Assembly (NCBI GenBank): GCA_902780365.1
Contig: CACZFE010000050.1
Coordinates: 1 to 9,868 of the forward strand
Length of the DNA stretch: 9,868 nt
Direction of reading: 5' to 3'
Source of the DNA: an uncultured Spirochaetales bacterium
GTDB lineage: Bacteria; UBP6; UBA1177
Shown here piece after piece: positions 6,496 to 9,868 of the stretch. The translations under genes and the position numbers were made by a program. The notes under the pieces are model-generated. The model was not told the origin of the DNA, searched no databases, and saw only the letters and a list, made by a program, of their open reading frames with translations. The stretch's first letter is position 1; the number at the start of each line of letters is the position of its first letter.

Positions 6496-7926
6496 CTAAT
6501 AAAAAAGAAAATCATCAAGAATTTCAGTTGCTTTTTGGTAAGAATCGGTGTTTTTGTCAACATCTCCGTGGTTTATCTGTTTGAGGAACATCGCCTTTAA
6601 AACTTCGTCGCAATCTTTGTGACGATAGATGAAAAGCATTATTTCGAACATATCCTTGTCAGATTCGTTTTCAGGTTTTATCGAAAAAATCGCTGCAACA
6701 AGCCCTTTTTTGAGAACCTTCACAGCCTCATCCTCACTCAGATCCCCTTCTGACACTGTTTTCAAAGCGTAAGCCGGATAAGTCGCCCACTCCGGATAAT
6801 GATCGTAAACTTTTTCAGGATCGTTCTCCAGTCCGATATAGTCAAAATCTCCGCACTGTTCTATCATTCCGGCAAGTTTCATCGTATGCGAGATCTCTTT
6901 TCTGTTTTCGTTGCTCAGGTGTTTCATTCCGAAAATCCAGTCGGTTTTCTCCGCGATGTAGGCGCAGTTCTCTTCATTTTTAGTCAAAAACGAAAAGAAC
7001 GGCTTGATATCATTCTGTTTTTTCACAAAATCGATCCACTCGGCAGCAAGTTTGACATCCTTGAAACTGAGCCAGTTCCCTGCGGCGTTTTCAATCATTC
7101 CGAACTGGCGCAGCAGAATATAACGGTAAAGCCCCGGTTCGCTCTCGGAAGCGTAGATCTTTTCGACAAAATTATAGACAAAGGAAGTCAGAACCTCCTT
7201 GTCGTCCTTGTTCATCGCGACAAAACGGTTAAAAAGCTCCTTGAAAAAAGGATCTGTGTCGAGATCTACCCCGTTTTCAATGCCGGAGAGAATGGTTTTT
7301 AAGGAGGATGCGAGAATAAAAAATACAGTTTTCGGCGTTATCCTGTTTTCACGCCCGAGCCTTTTGTTCCTCAGGTTTACCGCAGCGAAATTCAGAACGA
7401 TCTCAGCTGTCAGTTTTCCTGAAAGATCTTCGACAGTCAGAGGCTCGCCCCCATCGTTTGCAAGGAGCGATCTCACATATCTCTCGTTTTCGCCTGAGAT
7501 ATCGGGGTCATCGAAAGAAAAAGTGTTGCTTCCTGCCGCATGCTCGTTTATGTCGTTAGCCGCCATCTGCAGCAGATTGAAAAACTCGTCGTAAGGATTC
7601 ACAAACGAAGAGGGATAGGCGTTGAGGTTTACCATCGTCATTATCAGAGCCAGCGCAGGCATGAACTGGCGTGTTCGCAGGTAATAGAGATAGCGCACAG
7701 GAAGCTGTTCCTGCGAAAAAGTTACGGAATTGAGATAAACAAAAAGCCCATCGGCGTTTTCGTAGAGCGAATCTGCGACAGTGTAAGAAAAGGTCGCATG
7801 GGATTCTATCGGAAAAATTTCGGGAAAAACAAGCGACGGTTCACAGAACACATCTTTTTCAAAAGCAGAAACCGATGAAAAAACGAGTGTCAGAACCGCA
7901 AAAAGCAGAAGTTTAATTTTTCTCAT
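6496..7926 (-). CDS. Sec-exported alpha-helical protein of unknown function
   Basis: A 476-aa protein that I cannot assign to a family. Residues 1-21 form a classic signal peptide (MRKIK, hydrophobic core, SSVSA) with likely signal peptidase I cleavage after Ala21. The mature part is soluble, acidic and apparently mostly helical, with few cysteines and no further membrane segment, so a periplasmic or secreted location is likely. Helix-rich segments with regular Leu/Phe/Tyr spacing (about 75-125, 180-230, 250-300, 400-470) could form a repeat solenoid, but I see no clear TPR motif. The start codon overlaps the preceding small gene by 14 nt; the ribosome site is weak (AAGGG directly against the ATG), so coupled translation is likely. 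It sits between a small RHH-like gene and xerD. Position in the tamB operon hints at an envelope role, which is inference only. Confidence 0.8.
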   Translation of the reverse strand: MRKIKLLLFAVLTLVFSSVSAFEKDVFCEPSLVFPEIFPIESHATFSYTVADSLYENADGLFVYLNSVTFSQEQLPVRYLYYLRTRQFMPALALIMTMVNLNAYPSSFVNPYDEFFNLLQMAANDINEHAAGSNTFSFDDPDISGENERYVRSLLANDGGEPLTVEDLSGKLTAEIVLNFAAVNLRNKRLGRENRITPKTVFFILASSLKTILSGIENGVDLDTDPFFKELFNRFVAMNKDDKEVLTSFVYNFVEKIYASESEPGLYRYILLRQFGMIENAAGNWLSFKDVKLAAEWIDFVKKQNDIKPFFSFLTKNEENCAYIAEKTDWIFGMKHLSNENRKEISHTMKLAGMIEQCGDFDYIGLENDPEKVYDHYPEWATYPAYALKTVSEGDLSEDEAVKVLKKGLVAAIFSIKPENESDKDMFEIMLFIYRHKDCDEVLKAMFLKQINHGDVDKNTDSYQKATEILDDFLFY

Positions 7927-8182
7927 CCCTTATTTCCGAAAAAAGTCTTTCCTTAATAATTTCAAACTCTTTCTTATCTATTTTGCCGTTTTCGAGAAGC
8001 GTTACCGCCCTTTCTATTTTGGCTAAAAGCGGGTCCTGCCCTATCACGACCTTGATCTGGCTGTTGAGCATCGTAAAAAGTGCGAATTCCTCGGGTTTCA
8101 TGTCCAGATCATCCGCTTTTTCCACGATTTTCCGATACTGTTCCTCAGTACACTTTATTTCAATCCTGCGTTGTTTCGTCAT
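7913..8182 (-). CDS. Small ribbon-helix-helix-like protein with SHOCT-like C-terminus
   Basis: An 89-aa protein. Residues 4-40 (RRIEIKCTEEQYRKIVEKA and onward) resemble a ribbon-helix-helix fold: an alternating basic/hydrophobic strand followed by two helices, as in small DNA-binding regulators and mobilisation/antitoxin proteins. Residues 54-86 (LLAKIERAVTLLENGKID then KKEFEIIKERLFSEI) resemble the SHOCT helical hairpin: a leucine-rich helix, a G-x-I-x-x-x-E-F turn and a second helix. SHOCT-like ends often mediate oligomerisation. The gene overlaps the radical SAM gene upstream by 23 nt and the secreted-protein gene downstream by 14 nt. GAGGAA lies 4 nt before the ATG. No toxin-like neighbour is present, so I do not call it an antitoxin. 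Domain resemblances are from pattern only. Confidence 0.7.
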   Translation of the reverse strand: MTKQRRIEIKCTEEQYRKIVEKADDLDMKPEEFALFTMLNSQIKVVIGQDPLLAKIERAVTLLENGKIDKKEFEIIKERLFSEIRDEKN

Positions 8183-9089
8183 TTACTTCCTCTTCAAGAT
8201 CCTGTATCCAGCCGTCAAAGCCGAATTCGTCAGCAAGTTCAGCTACTTGAGCGTATTCCTCTTTGTGCAGCTGGCGGTTGAGTTTCGGGTTGTCGAGAGC
8301 TTTGTAAGCGGGGAAATACTGGCTCATGAGCGCTATTTTGAAGTTAAGTCCCCTCTCTCTGTAATCATTCAAAACTCTCATTGTTTCCAATGAGTTATCA
8401 ATATAATTCGGCAGCACGAGATGCCTTATTATAAGCCCTTGCTGCAGAATTCCGAGATCGTCTTCGACCCAAGGGATATTTTTTTCAAGAAGCATATCCA
8501 GACATTTCCTGACGACATCGGCGTAATTTTTTATCGCGCACAATTCTCTTGGTGCTTCATTTGTCACATATTTCACATCAAAAAGAAATATATCGCTTAT
8601 CTGCAGGATTATTTTAAAAAGCTCTTCCGTCTGCGCACCGTTGCAGTTGTAAACTATCGGAACTCTGATCTCGTTCCTGATTTGTTTGAAGGCACGGAGC
8701 ACTTTTCCGAGATAATGGTCGCTTGTGACAAGATTGATATTATGCACTTTTTTGGCCAATAATTTGATTATATGGGCGGCAAACTCGTCTATCGAATAAA
8801 TTCCGCCGTTGTTTTCCTGGCTGATAGGCCAGTTCTGGCAGAAGACACATTTTGCGCTGCAACCCGAAAAAAAGACATTCCCGGCACCGTGCCAGCCGCT
8901 GACCGGAGGTTCTTCGCCGTCGTGGACTGCAAAACTCGCGACCTTTATTCCCTCTTCTATCGCTCCGCAAAAGCGAGGATTCCTTCCTCCGCACTTTATC
9001 GGACAGCATCTTCCTTCTTTAAACAATTCGTCAGCTCTTTCAATCAGGCTGTCGAGTGTTTTTTCGGACATCTCACTAAGTAAAGTCAT
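8160..9089 (-). CDS. Radical SAM protein, pyruvate formate-lyase-activating-enzyme-like (COG1313 type)
   Basis: A 309-aa cytosolic iron-sulfur enzyme of the radical SAM superfamily. The SAM-binding [4Fe-4S] motif C-SAK-C-VF-C uses Cys77, Cys81 and Cys84 and is followed by QNWPIS. An N-terminal Cys set (Cys28, 29, 33, 41, in a CCPIKCGGRNPRFCG context) matches the extra Cys-rich start of the COG1313 'PflX/PflA-like' group. Later signatures include YNCNGAQTEE at 147-156, LFDVKY at 169-174, RHLVLPNY at 222-229 and LMSQYFPAY at 254-262. Activating enzymes of this family make a glycyl radical on a partner enzyme, but the substrate of the COG1313 group is not settled and no glycyl radical enzyme is nearby. 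The ATG has AGGTG 4 nt upstream and is 7 nt from the tamB stop; the 3' end overlaps the RHH gene. The family is firm and the substrate unknown. Confidence 0.9.
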   Translation of the reverse strand: MTLLSEMSEKTLDSLIERADELFKEGRCCPIKCGGRNPRFCGAIEEGIKVASFAVHDGEEPPVSGWHGAGNVFFSGCSAKCVFCQNWPISQENNGGIYSIDEFAAHIIKLLAKKVHNINLVTSDHYLGKVLRAFKQIRNEIRVPIVYNCNGAQTEELFKIILQISDIFLFDVKYVTNEAPRELCAIKNYADVVRKCLDMLLEKNIPWVEDDLGILQQGLIIRHLVLPNYIDNSLETMRVLNDYRERGLNFKIALMSQYFPAYKALDNPKLNRQLHKEEYAQVAELADEFGFDGWIQDLEEEVNDETTQD

Positions 9090-9096
9090 ATCTCAC

Positions 9097-9867
9097 CTAT
9101 TCAAAAACATATTCCAGTTTAAGGTCAAAACCTATACCGCCGTAGTTCGATTCGAGCATATCTTTGTTCTTCCATCCAAGAATCCCTTCGAACTGTTTTG
9201 CCCTGTATTTGAATTCTATTATCTGGTCTGTCGTATCGGAAGGATTCGATTCAAGCATAAGGAAAAGATTTCTGTAGATCTCCTTCTCGGCGATCAGTTT
9301 GAGCACCGTTTTTTCATCGTATTCCGAATATTTCGGCACAAGTTCGAACTTCGAAAGTCTGAAGTTCTTGCGCACTTCCGTTGTTATTCCCATAATATCG
9401 GTCGCCGCCGCGATAGCCAGGTCTCCGGATAATTCGTCACCGATATTTCCCCAGAGAAGAAGCGAACGGAGCTGTTCCTGGTCAAGCTGCGGAGTGCTGT
9501 CGAAAGTTATGTCGAGCTCTCCGTCTATCGGGTATCCTGTAGCTGTCATCGTGATTCTGAAATCCTTGTTTGTATCCTGGATCTTTGTCGTGACGTTACG
9601 CGTCGATTCGAAATCGAGATACGGGTTTATGCCGCCGCCGTCAAAGACGATATTGCCTCTCGTGACGGTGAAGTCGTTCTGTTTGTACTCCAGTTTTCCG
9701 TTTTTGACGATGATCGTGCCGTCGAGGTCCGGTTTGAGTGTCGTTCCGCTGAGCACAAGGTCGAGAAAAAGGTCCGACTGGATCAGATTGGTTCTTATCC
9801 TGATGTTGTTTTTACCCGCTATTTTCAAATTGAGATCTATCGGATTGCTCTTGTCTAGCTGCGAAAT
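9097..9867 (-). CDS. tamB: TamB-family translocation/assembly protein, C-terminal part (5' partial)
   Basis: The visible 256 residues are the C-terminal TamB (DUF490) domain. TamB is anchored in the inner membrane and spans the periplasm to help outer-membrane assembly and lipid transport, in many bacteria with TamA. Counting from the right edge, I see a beta-helix-like run ending in G-T-T-L-K-P-D-L-D-G at 41-50, V-K-N-G-K-L-E-Y at 54-61, R-G-N-I-V-F at 70-75 and N-P-Y-L-D-F at 81-86. The characteristic LRSLLLWG region follows at 133-140, and the protein ends in alternating beta strands to a final Phe-Glu. The frame is open through the right edge (Ile-Ser-Gln-Leu-Asp), so most of the protein lies outside the window; the TTG at 9828 is not a real start. 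It is the furthest upstream gene visible in the operon, 7 nt before the radical SAM gene. Confidence 0.85.
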   Translation of the reverse strand: MSQLDKSNPIDLNLKIAGKNNIRIRTNLIQSDLFLDLVLSGTTLKPDLDGTIIVKNGKLEYKQNDFTVTRGNIVFDGGGINPYLDFESTRNVTTKIQDTNKDFRITMTATGYPIDGELDITFDSTPQLDQEQLRSLLLWGNIGDELSGDLAIAAATDIMGITTEVRKNFRLSKFELVPKYSEYDEKTVLKLIAEKEIYRNLFLMLESNPSDTTDQIIEFKYRAKQFEGILGWKNKDMLESNYGGIGFDLKLEYVFE

Positions 9868-9868
9868 T

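Noticed and set aside
7913..8182. Antitoxin of a toxin-antitoxin pair
   Set aside because: The RHH-like start would fit, but the overlapping partner is a 476-aa exported protein and the other neighbour is a radical SAM enzyme. Neither looks like a toxin.
8809..9432. Plus-strand open frame of 207 codons
   Set aside because: It lies opposite the radical SAM and tamB genes, both of which have clear family motifs, and its own translation shows no recognisable pattern.

Overview
The window looks like a chromosomal piece of a Gram-negative bacterium. TamB (a periplasm-spanning partner of outer-membrane assembly), two lipoproteins with Asp/Ser-rich linkers, a Sec-secreted protein and a full-length XerD all point to a two-membrane cell. 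Asp-Ser-rich lipoproteins of this kind and the overall gene style remind me of uncultured Deltaproteobacteria/Myxococcota-like lineages. That is an impression from family style; no 16S or other lineage marker is present.

Layout. (1) Bases 3-695, plus strand: the C-terminal two thirds or more of a Bro-N/DinD-type antirepressor-like protein, cut by the left edge. (2) Bases 764-3897, minus strand: two tandem paralogous lipoprotein genes (about 518 aa each, 20 nt apart) behind their own sigma70-like extended -10 promoter. Their function is unknown. They look more AT-rich than the rest. (3) Bases 4016-9867, minus strand: a tightly packed, probably single transcription unit running right to left: tamB (partial), a PflA-like radical SAM protein (COG1313 type), a small ribbon-helix-helix/SHOCT-like protein, a Sec-exported alpha-helical protein of unknown function, xerD, ispD, and a YhfC-type intramembrane protease. 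Junctions are overlaps of 8-23 nt or gaps of 7-15 nt, so translational coupling is likely. The unit's promoter lies beyond the right edge.

How the genes work together. The long operon mixes envelope assembly (TamB), chromosome dimer resolution (XerD), isoprenoid precursor synthesis by the MEP pathway (IspD) and a membrane protease, with three poorly characterised genes between them. This is a housekeeping-style cluster and does not suggest a defence island. The less ordinary part is the left third: a phage-type antirepressor relative facing a recently duplicated, mosaic-diverged lipoprotein pair. I saw no RNA genes, insertion sequences, CRISPR arrays or convincing att sites. I did not find a clearly new system; the lipoprotein family and the small RHH plus secreted-protein pair are the best candidates for undescribed biology.
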